This document shows, in pieces, positions 1 to 12,805 of a DNA stretch of 64,000 nucleotides (its first letter is position 1; every line of letters begins with the position of its first letter). The stretch is taken from the NCBI GenBank assembly GCA_022605955.1, contig JAKCOZ010000005.1, positions 45,498,950 to 45,562,949 of the forward strand, given 5' to 3'. The notes under the pieces were generated by a model. The model saw only the letters and a list, made by a program, of their open reading frames with translations. It was not told where the DNA came from and did not search any database. The position numbers and the translations under genes were made by a program. The stretch comes from Rallus limicola. Lineage: Eukaryota > Chordata > Aves > Gruiformes > Rallidae.

Positions 1-2045
1 TCTTTGACATATCCACAGGCTGAAATTTCAGGACACTTTAACATATATGAGTTGCTCATGGATTTACAATTGCAAATTACCTCTGTAATGCACTTTACAA
101 TAGTTAAAGCTATGTTTATCACATCTCTTTCACAAAGAAACACACATGCAAGCACACACAAACACATCTGCTCAGGCGTATTGGAAAATCCATAGTGACC
201 TTTTTCTGTTGTTAAAACACTTAACGTCTAGATGGTCTTCTATCATTCACATTTTGATATATTCTGAACATATTAAAACAAATCTGTCCATGTCAAAAAA
301 AGTGCATGCCATGGACTTTATCTTTCCAGATGAGAAAGCTGCTCTGAGGACTGATTGCAGCTATTTGAAATAAAAACACTGTAGGTGTAACCCACATTAA
401 ATGTTCAGCTTGAAGCTAGCAGTTAAGCATGTCACATTATTACATGCATAATAATATGATGAGCTGAAATGACAGAATGCTAGCTTCCAACCAAAAATTA
501 AAGCAACAAACACTAATTTCTTCCAAGTACAGCAACTATCACTTTGCACAGTGGCTTTGGGAAGTGAAAGCATGTGGTACACTGGCAAAATGACACGACA
601 ATGAAAATATATGAGAATCCAGCTGGCTTCATAATAGACCTGCTTCTCTAATGTTCTCAAGTGCTACCAGAGAAAACTACCTGAAATACCACATCATGGT
701 TAAGGAACACATTGAGTTTTGAATAGTGCAGCAAGTATAAAGTGTAAGTATGCATGGCAAAATCTGTTTTAAAAAGTTAGGTTCAGCTCCTTTCACTGAA
801 ATAAAATGTAATGCATTCTTGATTTGGGCTCAATATTTACTAAGAACCAACAGATATGCTTGGTGCATTAGTAGATGACAGTTTTGGGAATCTTAGCATC
901 CAGTTATTCCAGGAAAAAAAATAGATTTTTTTCAGACTCGGGTGTGAGACCTCAAAAGGTTTATCAAGATTTAAAAAAGGTGCACTTTAATTAGGTTAAT
1001 ATTATATTTATGTTGCAACTTCCACCTCACCATGTGTAACAGAGGTCCTATTTACAGTCTTGCCAAATACCAAAGAACAAATCAACACAACAGAAATTTA
1101 CTTTTACAAAAACTTTACTTGAATAAAATTTACATTTGAAAGTCTAAATTTGCATTTTACTCTATCCCTCCCAAAATATAAGCTTATTAGAAAAAAAATA
1201 GTTTCAGAAGGTCTTTGGAAGCAACTTTTAATTTTCTTTTTTTACCAGAATGCTTTAAACACTTTAGCTAGTGAATATTTTGTATCATTTTGCTGCAATA
1301 CATCCTAATTTTAGTTCTCATAGGACTGAAAATGAATAAGGCATTTTTTTTCTCCTGAAGCAACAGTAGGTCATTGTTTGTAAACAATAAATTCCCAAAA
1401 GGAAGCACATTCTTGCTAAAAGCTGAAAACAACCAGATCTCATAAAAAAAGATTAGTGACCTGTAAGAAGTCTTTCTACATGAGTGTTAATTGGAGTAAA
1501 TGGACAAAAATTCAACATAAACCTGTTCTCATACATAGTTGTAGTACTCACTACTGATACTCGAGGGTGAATCTCAGATGCTATAGTCTTGTGACAATAC
1601 CCTATGGACATCATCCTGTGGCTACTAGAGGTAATACTTTCAGGAAAGGGTCTGCTTTCCAGAAAAGGATAGAGAATATTCCAGGGCCACTGACATTTCA
1701 GTAAAAGAGTCTAGCAAAATGTTTTCTGCCTTCCTATGAAACTTCTGATAATTAGCTTTTTAGGTGGCATTCCATGTTGTCTATATATATCCATCACTTG
1801 TGCAGGTAATTAGATAGCTGTTGTTCTAAAAAAATAGTTATATGGTAGTTTTGGCACTTTATAGGTCAAATAGAAATGAAAGTACACTCCTGCAGTTTAC
1901 TTATTAGTGTTTTATTTTACTTAAAGCAAACCTAAAGAAAAAAAGGACATTTTATGTCATGTGGTTTTGCAGCAACACACCATAACCAAAATTCCACGCG
2001 AAGATCAAGTGGCAGTCCACATGCTACTTTATTGCTCTCAGAATA
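1..2045. other. AT-rich noncoding DNA, nothing recognised
   Basis: No open frame here looks protein-like, and I see no repeat family, structural RNA or clear promoter. The stretch is AT-rich with short A and T runs. It could be intronic, intergenic or part of a long 3' untranslated region; the sequence does not decide. Confidence 0.6.
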
Positions 2046-2950
2046 GTGTTCTTCCATATGCCAAACTCCTTTGCTCTCCACTGCGGCCCCCTACGTCACC
2101 AGGTTCCCATTTTCATCTCATACATCCCTGATTAAAAGCACTGAAAAACTGACATGCCTGGTTTCTGGCAAACCACAGGGAAAAGTCCCAACCTCAAGAA
2201 TTTCCTTGGAACATACTATGCCAAAGATCAGTCTCTGACAGGAGCACCACTGCAGCTTTCACTATTTTTTCCCCTGGCAAAGTGTCATCATGTAGCAGAA
2301 TTCTGCACTATTCGGAAAGTTGTGCACAACAGTGCTTATCCTGGCTGTATCCATATTGCTGTTTGGTCATTCAGAGAGGTTGTCCAAAGGAGGATACCCC
2401 AGCCTGGGACACTGTAAGTACACCTACTGTACAACCAAGCCATCCTAGAGGGAAAAACAGTGCAAAGTGATGCATCGATGGGGTGCTTTCTAACACAATA
2501 CCACTTTTTAAGTCCTGGCGTTGTTCCTCAATCATTCCTTGTTACACCATTATCTCCTACTCTTTCACCTTTTCTGGTCATGAGCAACAACAGTGTTCAA
2601 GGAGGCTTCCCTGCCAGGCACCTCCTTGAACATTTCATGTCCTATGACAAAGGTTTCTTTCCATCCCAAAGAGGAAGAGTTGTGGACATGTTTTTAGTTT
2701 CTCGCCATGCTAGATAGGGTGTGTTGGAGCACAGTTCATCCAGAATATACTTGGCAGCAACATGGACACCAATGCAAGGCCAGCAACTTCCAGCATTCCT
2801 CTCCTCCTTGTTGTACACTAAAGGGATACTCCAGAGGGATTGCCACAGGGACAACCGTTTGACTGTTTGGTAGGCTGGTCTCACTGCTCCTGCCAGAGAT
2901 ACAAATGGGCAAATACAAAGATACAAATGGGCAGAACGATGTCATCCTCA
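2046..2950. other. Less AT-rich block with open frames on both strands, unidentified
   Basis: This block is less AT-rich than its flanks. It has two successive open stretches on the plus strand (2154-2417, then 2460-2717, separated by a stop) and an overlapping 94-codon open stretch on the minus strand (2642-2926). I recognise no domain in either direction, and no splice pattern or polyadenylation context makes it a gene. Near the end the 15-base unit AGATACAAATGGGCA occurs twice with 7 bases between copies (about 2896-2932). The likeliest explanation is an old, unrecognised mobile element or pseudogene, or chance openness where GC is higher. Not called as a CDS. Confidence 0.3.
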
Positions 2951-5056
2951 CCTGCTCATATGTTGATTTGTGGCTTGCCAGATGGGTTGCTACATTCTGC
3001 ACTAGTTTTCAACTTCCAGGAGCTCTCCAGATACAGCTTCATGCACATCTCTCTACAGTAGCCTTATTTTTAATGTAATCAAGGCAACAGTAACTGTGAA
3101 ATGCCTGCACCTATTCCAAATGTAAGTTAAGAATAATAACTTGATGGGGGAGGGGGACCTACTATACAAACCAACAATAGCTGCCCACTCTCAAGCAGAC
3201 CTGTAAATAAAGAAAATTTCTTCTTGTTTAAGCCTAGTTTTATCTTCAAATATAAATTATTCTTTGTCCTGATGAATCAGACTCAGTCTGTGATTTCTGC
3301 CTGGGCTGTTCTAGCTGTATACTTGAACTCATGCAAGTGTTTTGTAAATCACGCTGACCTGCAGGGCTAAAGCTAGGGAAGATCCAAACACTTATGTATT
3401 TCTCTCTATGCAAGCAAGTCAGGACATACACTTTACTACCTTCCTCCTATCCTTATTCATTTGAAGTGTCTGGAGCCCCCATTAAATATCTCATCATTTC
3501 CATATGGATGATATTATGCAGAATTGAGTGCAGTACTGAAAAATTACGGTCACAGAGAAAAGACAAAATTGTGAGAGAGGAGAAAAAACTATCAAAAAAA
3601 CCTGGGCTATAAACTGTGATTGTGACTGGTCTCAAATGTGATAAAAAAGCAACTTTTTTTCCCCTCCTCAGGATATGAGAACATTACTTCCTTTCAAGTA
3701 TTCAGCACATGTAGCAGTCCAAATGATGGAGCTGACCAGGTGATTCCTGACCTCACTGACTCCAACATAAATCTGGATTTGTGCCCTGGAAGGGACTGCT
3801 GTGAGTTTGTGCTGGGAAAACTAAGAATAGAGTTTGAACCACTGCTGTAAGAAACAGCAGAGAACCAAACAGAAGATTATTAAAATGTCAGAGTTCATTT
3901 CTGGTCTTAATAGCTACGTACAACATCCCTGCTCTTTTGCAAAAAGGAACTGGGAGGTCACTGTCATTTCTGGTCTTGAAGACATGTGTCACTCATTTCC
4001 AGCGTCTTCTGATATTTGACAGTATGGACCTGCCTGGAGCACAGCAAGAATAAAGGATGACACAGCTCACTGAGCAAAATTTCATTAACAATTTTCCTCC
4101 TACTCAAATAAGAGCTCACCCCTGACCCTAAAATGTAGAGTTTGCCACAGAAGAAGCACTTGTGAGAGCTTCAGTTAATACAATCCAGTCTTTGACAAAG
4201 TCAGGTCTCTGTCTTGGAGGAATGCTTGAATTGATAACAATCTTTGATAAAATGCTGCATAATCTGTAAGAGAGAATTGGGTTGCCTCAGCAGAGGAGGT
4301 CAGGTTTTTCATTGTCTAGTCTGATCTGATTTTATTGCACCAAGTGAAACAAAAACTATGGATTCTCAGTGAAAACACTGCATGTCTATCAGCCATATTT
4401 ATGTGTTCATAGTCATGTCATAATTAATAGTTTACTCATAATTTGCAGATTAGATGCTATATTTCTTTTCAGTAAATTCCATTAACAGTTTAATTACTAG
4501 CTTGCCCAGGGTATTCTGTGTAACTGTAAAACACTAATACTTTTCTTTTTACTGAAAGATGACCTCTTCAAGGGCTACATTTGGGACCTGGATTAGCACA
4601 TGATACAGATTCTGCCTCAGGTTAAGCAATGTTACTGAGGTCAAGCAGCTTCTACATTCATCAAAATGTTTTCTCTTTTAAGAGCAACCATATGGGACTG
4701 CACATGTAGCCTGATGCATTATGTGTTATCATAACATAATATGATAATTGAACTTTCACGTTCTTATTAAAGACATAGCATGAATTTTCAGCTGGGAGAT
4801 ATCATGCCAATTTCCCCAAACCATAAAAATTACACTAAAATCTATCTCCCATCATTAATGTTCCAACATTAGAGTGATTTTGGAATATGAACTAGATTCA
4901 ACAGTAATGTCTTCAATTCTACCTGCCCAGGAACAAAAGAAGATGATCTTAAAACATCATGATAAATCATGTTCTATTGGCAGTACAGTTTGAGTAAAAT
5001 ATGTCCAGAAGAGAGAGTTTGGTTACAATAACTATAGAGTTTACACTTCTCTAGTT

Positions 5057-5086
5057 AAAAAAAAAACAAACAACAAACCCCAAAAA
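5057..5086 (+). repeat. A-run passing into A/C-rich tract
   Basis: About ten A residues are followed by CAAACAACAAACCCC-like sequence. It is one of a dispersed set of similar tracts in this window. It may be a decayed retroposon poly(A) tail or simple low-complexity drift; no element body is recognisable beside it. Confidence 0.7.
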
Positions 5087-8000
5087 TTTTCTATGTTGCC
5101 CTAACCTCTCTTACAGAAACAGTTGAGGCAGAAAGGAGTGATATCAAAGATTTGAGGAGACAAAAAGAAAGTTTAATATGACTTTAATATTTGGTTTAAA
5201 TTTAAAATACAGTCTAAAGACAGTTGTGGCGTGGGAGTATGGTCATTTTAAGTAAGCAGTGTCTTATGTTGTTCTCATTTGTAATGTTCCTAGAAACTGA
5301 GAAGAGAGAGCTGTGACTGATAAATAATCAATATCTGCAAGACCATATAAATAAAGTAGAATACTAAGATGAAAGAATTCATGAATCAAAAGAGATTTTG
5401 AGACAATTCCCGAACAATTAAATATTTCCATCCATCATCCTCCTTCTAAGCAATACTTAGAGTTAGTAAGAACTGCTCCTGTAGCAAGCAACTGAAAAAA
5501 TGCCACATGAGGTTTAGTTTTTCTTATTATTTCTGAATATGAGAGAGCAGGGATATTCATTTAATTTAAAATTTCTGTCCTTCCAGTGAAGAATATATTA
5601 ATGCAGACAGCTGCATCAGTCTTAAAGTATGAGATAAGGTTGTATGGGGGAGACCTGTTCAATGTGGGCGACCTGTCTCCCAAATTCAGTTCTCATACTT
5701 CATCTTTTAATGTATTCGCAACGCCTTTGCAATTCACACCCTCAGATCTTCTCTTGTATAAATTGTATTGGCCCTGCTTATTCCTCTGGTAGCTTCATAC
5801 TGGTAGCTACTATGAGGTACCCAGAACTAAGGCAACAGTTCATCTTCATATTTTATCACCTTGACACACCGCACAAGGCTTGCACTTTGGATTAAAACAT
5901 AGCTTTATGAGAGCAAAAGCCAACAGCTGAGGGGCTTACATCTCACTTACCCCCAGTAAATAAGGCTTAAGAAAGCTTTGAACTCCACAGAGACAGACAA
6001 AGAATGTAAAGGAGCACTTCATACTATGAGAAACAGATATCTGAGAATTGACAAAAATTGTTTCCACTGAGCTACATCAGGTGTCTTTTTTCCCTACACA
6101 ATTTTAAAGAGAACATTGAATTCTTCACTTTCCCTCCATTTTTAACTAAAATGGCTATAGTGTTAATAAAGAATCAGGTTTACTTTGGTATTTAAAGATA
6201 GAAAGGGAGAATTTTTATTTTCTGTAACTTATCCAATAGAGTTAAATCTGCAGCTCTGAAAGCAGGTAAAATTCTCGACAATTTCCAAGGTAACTGAAGT
6301 TGTGTTCCTCTGGCTGCTAGTCACTTACTCTGTTTCTGACCAGAAGGCTCATGATCAACTTCTCAGAGCATGCCTAAGGTCTCTAGTATAGATTTACTGC
6401 TCCTTCACAGCCTGGAACTTTGATGCCTCTAGCCTCTAGGTTGTTAAACTACAGAACCAGCTCTTAATTACATTAGCCAGCAAATGGAAGATTGTTGGAA
6501 GAGTGACTGAGCAAATGCACCAATTAACAAAGAATTTGGATCCAGAACACTCTTACAGGACTCCATGCCTCCCATACTGTCCTCTGTGTTTTGTCTTCTA
6601 TTTACTGTGCTTTTTTTAAGCTTATTTTTTACCTGGGAAGAAATTTCAGTCAGAACCATGAAATACAAGTAATCATCTTTTGCCAATAACCAAAGGGTAG
6701 TAAATAAGGTATTAGCCACAGAACATCAGCTACTAAACGCCTGGAGAGTGGCCAGTCTGGCTGGAAATATGTATTCCTTTTTTCCCCTGCTGTCATTTAT
6801 GTCAGTCTTGAATAGATTCTGTTTCAGTATGCAGTGGATTACACCCAGAGCTTATGGATATGAATATGGGTTGCTTGCTTTGGTCTCTCTGATCATGCTC
6901 CAGTGGTATTAACACTTGGGGTCAATCTGGATTATCCCATGTTTAAAAGATGGCAATTAAACACTTCAGTTCTTAATTTTCGAGAATTTCTTCTTGCTCA
7001 TAAGAGGACCTAAAGCAATTGCTTGCACAGATCTACCTTGCCAGTTTCTTATTTCTGGTGGTCTGGGCAGTGGTAAGGGGAAAAACAACTAAGAAGGGTG
7101 CACAAGTATTCACCTTTGGATGGGGTAACCGATCTCAACAAATTAAAAAATACTTAAAGGTTGAATGGGTGACCATTCTTTATAGATATTTTTCTCCTTC
7201 TATGTTGAGACTTGGTAGTTAAAATTAGCTAGGATGCATCCCATAGAGAAAAGTCTGGAGTTCAAATTTTACCCGTTGTGTGTTCGGGAAAGAGTCTGGT
7301 TCGTCATTGCAGGATGTAAGGGTGGCTGCATGTGAGACCGTCTGGGATACCACCAAGTGAGAAGAACTTGGGACCCACTTACAAGCTGGAAGAAAACCAC
7401 AAAAAAACGCAGAAGGCTATCTTTAGCATGCCAAGTACATTAGATTAAAAGATGAGATCATCTTATAGGTAAAGGAGATTTTCTTCTAAAATATATGTCT
7501 CTGATGTCATGAAGTAGCTGGTGTGAAAACTTGCTTGATATGTAGTAGCTCAGATATTTTAGCTCACTATTTATTTTTATCCTCAGTATGTTAACTAGGA
7601 AGACAGTGTCAGAACTACACGAAATGAAGACACTTTGAGTTAGAAAAAACATTTCAAACAAGTTTAGAAATTATTATGAAAAAGACTATTTAAAATATTA
7701 CTAACTCCTCTTTCCAAAGGCACTGTTTTAGAACTCAGACAGGTCTAATCAGGACTGAAAAGGCAGCTTCAAATGCCCTGACAAAATGAGCAAAGGGCAA
7801 ATGAAAGCACGATGTTTGTTTAGACTCAATGTGTGATCTTTTCTAGGGCTGTGCTATAATTCCAAGCCTGACCATAGTCTTCTGTTTGCTTTTTTGAAAG
7901 TAGGGATTTTTATCTATAGAAGAGACTTTGCAATGTATGGAATACATATTATCGCTATATGAAGACCAGCATAAATCAATTATTTTATTTTTTAAGATTA

Positions 8001-8955
8001 CATTATTCTTTTGTAGAAAAACCTGTGACTGCATAACCAACTAGCACCTGCATATGAGTACCAGCGTTTCATTTAATTTTCCACAATTTATTTCCCATAT
8101 CCTTTGACAGTATGCAATGAGCTTCCCAATATTTAAAATATAGCTCATAATCATAGGATTCCAAGAGGCCAGAATGCCTACAAGTACCCTTTGCCATGAA
8201 GGTGTTAATCAGTGTATATACTGTCTCATCTGCATCTAAGAAACCCTGCAATTAAAATTAGAACTTTTATGCCTGGTACCCAGCTTGCTGCTATTCAAAG
8301 CTCCTATCTCAATACACTGGGGATGGAAAAGGCCTTTTGAAAGTAAATAATTGAAAAAATTAGAGGGATTTTCGAAGATTGCAGAGCTTCCCTTTAGGAC
8401 CAGTCCAGGAGCCCTGTCCTTCTGTCAAAGTACAAATTACCCCCATATGGTGATGTCCGTTCTCTCAACTGTAATTTATTCATTATGCAGAGTACCGAAT
8501 ACCAAATGGTGAATGCACAGCAGCAGAACAATGAAACAGGCTTAGGAAGCTAATAAGTGTCCAATCAATGAGAACCTAATGAACTATAACATGTAATACT
8601 TTATAAGGCATTCAAATTAAAAAGGAAGAAAAAAAATCAACAACGATGCAATATCAGTTTATTTATTCCAAGACTAATCAAATGAAATAAGCATCACCAT
8701 CCAAACATACAGCCAGAAATTATATTTGCGGAGTGGGGGTGAATGGAAGGTAAGATCAAGCCAAAATTCCTTTAAGAACATAATTACATACTAACCACCT
8801 GTCCTTACTTAATGTACAGTCTTTACACCAAACTGTTTTCTTGAGAAGTAAAAATTTGGTTTTTTTCCAGTACACAACCTTTTCTATCTAAAAATCTTAA
8901 TTTTATTGAGTCCTATTCCTAGGTTTGTGAAAAAGATCCTGGATCAGATTCTGTA

Positions 8956-8993
8956 GAAATAAAAATAATAATGATAATAATAAATAAACAATA
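8956..8993 (+). repeat. AAT/AATA-rich simple repeat
   Basis: Imperfect tandem AAT and AATA units. Simple low-complexity DNA with no other feature attached. Confidence 0.75.
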
Positions 8994-9323
8994 TACAAGG
9001 TAATTCCAGGAAGGTGGTCTATCCTTCCTAAGCAGCCTGTATGCAGAACGCCTTCTAGACAGAGATGTTTTCAATGAAATGTTGGCAAGGAAGTTATTAA
9101 GTCCTTCCCCAAGATGAGGAGGTGCCGGCAGAGATCCAGGTATCCTGTCTGACAGAGCATTCCCCTGGCTTCCCTGTCTGCTAGGCTGCACAGTCATAAT
9201 CTCTGTCCTTTAGTCTTCCTCCACTGAGATACCTGTATTTAAATGAGCAATTTTAATTAATGTGTCTCTGAATTATTTTTTCTGCATTTTTTTTTTTTTA
9301 AAAGCTTACTTTGGCTTGTTGCA

Positions 9324-9383
9324 GGGGTTTTTGTGGTGGTTGTCGGTTTGGGTCTGGTTGTTGGGTTTTGGTTTTTTTTTTTT
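9324..9383 (+). repeat. G/T-rich low-complexity tract
   Basis: GGTTT/GTTG-type units end in an uninterrupted run of about twelve T. This is the complement-strand form of the A/C-rich tracts found elsewhere in the window, with several short G runs on this strand. Confidence 0.75.
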
Positions 9384-11195
9384 GTAATTTAAGTCCCCTT
9401 AATCCATTTTATATTGGCTTCTATTGCCATCCCTGACAGAAAAGGTGCCAACAAGATGGTTCAGTCTCATCTCAGCCAGCTACACATATTAGCAATTCTC
9501 ACAGCAGTTGCCAAGTATAGCTGTAAGTCTTCCTCTTCGAGAGTGGCTGTAGTTTTCTTTTTCCACAGCAGTTGACATTAGTGTCTTCTGTGTTTCCTGC
9601 TGCTCCTGTTCACATGTGATAGTGGTTAGTGTCAGCTTCACTATCTCTTCATTTCTCCTTCTGTGTGCGCCTCTTTCTCCTTGTAACTTTATCCACTAAG
9701 AAGAATAAAATAAATCTCTATTTTAATTAATAATTCTGTACTGAAATTTCATGAAAAGTATTTTGGACTCTGGACTTCTGCTTCCAGCTCCACTGGACAC
9801 AGTAGTGTTTTGGACCAGTCAAATTAAGTCTTTTGACTGGTTTATACTGCAGGACCTTTCTCTGTGGCATGGTGCAATTTATAAAAGCAGAAACCTGGAT
9901 TATGTGTGCCTTCAAACATATGGTCATAAAAGGTATGTCACTGCCCAGATGAAAAAAATAGTACTATTCTTAATAGTCATGTATTTACTAGACTTTTCTT
10001 GTCCTGTGTTAGAACAAAGCCAATAGCAATACGAAACAGTCAGCATTGCAATGCGTCTATGTTGTCTGCTTCAGGACCACAGTGTACAGCCACTGGAGTA
10101 TTTGTCTTCTGGGAACTGGAAGCAACTCTATATGATGCAGAACAAATCTCACTTTTCCATTCGTGAAAGGAGACCAAAAAATACATAATGTGTGTATTTA
10201 TTTGGATAGCTGCTTGAATAGATGGGCTCTAAGAAAGGTGCTTGGCATTTTAAGAACACTGGACTCATATGGGAAGTTCAAATTACTTTAAAAAACAGCT
10301 AAAGAGCTCACATCAGTGAGATTTCCACAAGTCCAAGGAAAATTCTTGAAAAATCTAATCAAGTCTTTCCCAGTCTCAACTTCCTGCAGCTATAAGACAA
10401 AAGGATGCAAATACATCAAACTCTCCTTTGGAGTCAGGCTGTAAGAAGTTATTATTCTTTGGATTTTTTTTTCTTTAGAGTTCTGTGTTATTTGTTGGCT
10501 CACAGATCTTTATTTTTCTTTCTCACACCTCACACTTTGGCATGACAGCCTCAAAGCAATTGCTAACCAAGATTACATTAACAAAACTCACTCAGGAATG
10601 CAGGTGCAGTAAAACAAAAATGAAAATGAAACCAAGAAAAACCAGGAGAAAAAAACTCACTACAAAACATGACAGACCTGCTTTGTTTCCCAAATTATCA
10701 TCATGCAGTCCAGACGTGGAGAAGCAGTGAACAGCTATCTCATTGTGGGTAGTACAGAAAAGCTCTTCCTCGAATAATGGAAGCAGCGTCCCGTACCCAG
10801 AATGTGAGCTGTCAGTGGGAATTAATGTCCATCAGATCTTTCTCATTGCCTGGTGTTTCACTACTGGGCTGACCCAGAAGGTGTGCTTACAGGGTCAAGG
10901 GGAAAGGCAAAGAACAGAAGATTATAACACATCCAGTTTAAAGAGACTATTATCAAACTAAGTTATTTTCAAGTGCCCTTCAGGGACCATAGTAGAATCT
11001 CAGCCCCTCTTTAATGAATGGAAATTTTGCCCATACCAGTAAAAGCAGAATAAATACTTGTAACTGCTTGACTTGGTTTTGTTGTTTGTTTTTTTAAAAA
11101 TAATTATTATTACTATTTTCGCAAACTCACATAGCATGGGAAATAAAGGAGGAATAAATAACAGGAGGAGTTGGAGACGTGCACATGCCTGCAGA

Positions 11196-11966
11196 GCTAT
11201 GACCTTATTGACATCACAGAGACATGATGGGATGGCTCCTATGGCTGGAGTGTTGAGATGGAAGGATACAGGCTCTTTAGGAAGGACAGGCAGAGGAGAT
11301 GAGATGAGATGTGGGTATCGCACTCTATGTCAGTTACCAGCAGAAGCTCTGCCCGGGTATGAGTGAGATTCAGGGTTGGCAAGGATAGGAAACATTATAT
11401 TAGGAGTCTACTCTTTAGCCACCCGAGCAGGGAGACAGAATGGATGAGGCCTTCTATAAAAAGATAGAAGGAGCTTCACATTCACAAGCATTGGTCCTCA
11501 TGGGAGACTTCAATCACCACAAAGTCTGCTGCAGGGACAGCATAGCATAAGCAATCCAGGAGGTTCCTGCAGTGTGTTGATGATAACTTCCTTTTCCAAG
11601 GAAGTTATAGAGGAGCCAGTGAGGAGAGGTGCCATGCTGGACCTTGCTTTCAGCATCAAGGAGGGGCTGGTGAGAAAAGTGAAGTCCAAGGGCAGACTTG
11701 GAAGCAATGACCATGAAATGGTGGAGTTCAAGATACTCATGGCAGTGAGGAGGGCTGACAAACTCACTAACCTGGACTTCAGGAGAGCAGACTTTGGCCA
11801 CTTCAGGGATCTACTTAGTAGAGTACCATGGGACAAAGTCCCAGGGGAAGAGGGGCCCAAGACAGCTGGTTAGTATTCAAGGATCACCTCCTCCAAGCTC
11901 AGGAGTGATGCATCCCAAAAAAGAGGAAGGCAGGGTAAAACTCTAGGAAACCTGTATGGATGAACA
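11196..11966 (+). pseudogene. CR1 ORF2 endonuclease remnant
   Basis: Broken coding sequence for the APE-like endonuclease that nicks target DNA for CR1 reverse transcription. Early on, a frame encodes ITET followed by a GYRLFRKDRQ-type stretch (about 11215-11300), recognised from avian CR1 ORF2. MGDFNH at 11500-11517 corresponds to the conserved GDFN endonuclease motif. An SNDHEMVEF stretch starting near 11703 is the SDH catalytic box with an N insertion or substitution. A LDFRRADFGHFRDLL stretch follows and ends near a WMN motif at 11957-11965. The reading frame changes at least twice, so no functional protein is possible. Confidence 0.9.
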
Positions 11967-12805
11967 ATGTCTGTTCTTTGTCAGCAACATGCACAGTGGG
12001 ATCAAGTGCACCCTCAGAAAATTTGCCATGACACCAAGCTGTGTGGTCTGGTCAATGCACTGGAGAGACTATAACAGGCTTGAGGGGAGGGCCTGTGTGA
12101 ACCTCAAAAGTTCAACCAAGGCCAAGTGCACATGGGTGCACGTTGCCCCCCTGCACATGGGCTGGGGCAACCTCAAACACAACTACAAGATGAGCAGAGA
12201 AAGGATTAAGAGCAGCCTTGAGGAAAAGGACTTTTACTGGTTGGTGGACAAGAAGCTCTACATGACCTGGCAATGTGCACTTGCAGCCCAGAAAGCCACC
12301 CATATCCTAAGCTGTATCAAAAGCAGTAGGTCAAAGGAGGTGATTTTTCCTCTCTACTGTGCTCTTGTGAGACACCACCCAGAGTACTGTGTTTGGTTCT
12401 GGGGCTCCCAACATAGGAAGGACATGGAATTTTTTGAGTGAGTCCAGAGGAGACCACAAAGATGATCAGAGACTTGGAGCACCTGTCCTGTGAAGACAGG
12501 CTGAGGCAGTTGGGCTTGCTGAGCCTGGAGAAGAGGAGGCTCCAGAGAAACATTACTGCAGGCTTATAGTACCTAGAGGAGCCTACAGGAAAGCTGGAGG
12601 ACTGTTTACTGGGCATAGAGTGATAGGACAAGGGGGTAATGGCTTTAAACTGAAAGACAGTAGGTTTAGATTAGATATAAGTATGAAATTCTTCCCTGTG
12701 AAGGTGGTGAGGCCCTGGCACAGGCTGTCCAGAGAAGCTGTGGCTGCTCCCTCCCTGGCAGTGTTCAAGACCAGGTTGGATGGGGCTTTGGGCAATCTGG
12801 TCTAG
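11956..12805 (+). pseudogene. CR1 ORF2 reverse transcriptase C-terminal remnant
   Basis: It resumes at LFFVSNMHSG (from 11971), the stretch just upstream of the catalytic box in CR1 reverse transcriptase. The FADD-type box itself is lesioned: at 12022-12033 the FA codons are followed by a one-base loss, which throws the DDTKLC sequence out of frame. Downstream, 161 codons are open (11956-12441) and carry the expected TWQCALAAQKA, SKEVIFPLYCALVR and EYCVWFWG-type stretches. Further frame changes follow. The C-terminus (RFRLDIS to RLDGALGNLV, then TAG at 12803-12805) is recognisable. The element cannot have been autonomous in this form. Confidence 0.9.

Larger units (their letters stand above)
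2951..11115. other. Noncoding DNA with scattered simple repeats
   Basis: About 8 kb without a supportable gene. Open frames are short and show no recognisable protein sequence. Visible items are an A-run passing into CAAAC-type sequence near 5057-5086, an AATA-rich stretch near 8956-8993 and a T/G-rich tract near 9324-9383, listed separately. The rest is unremarkable. Confidence 0.6.

Noticed and set aside
8150..8200. Possible old CR1 tail (AATCATAGGATTCCAAGAGG)
   Set aside because: The likeness is limited to about 25 bases and the following sequence does not continue as CR1.
11510..11860. 116-codon minus-strand open frame
   Set aside because: It is the antisense of the CR1 endonuclease coding region, which is clearly read on the plus strand.
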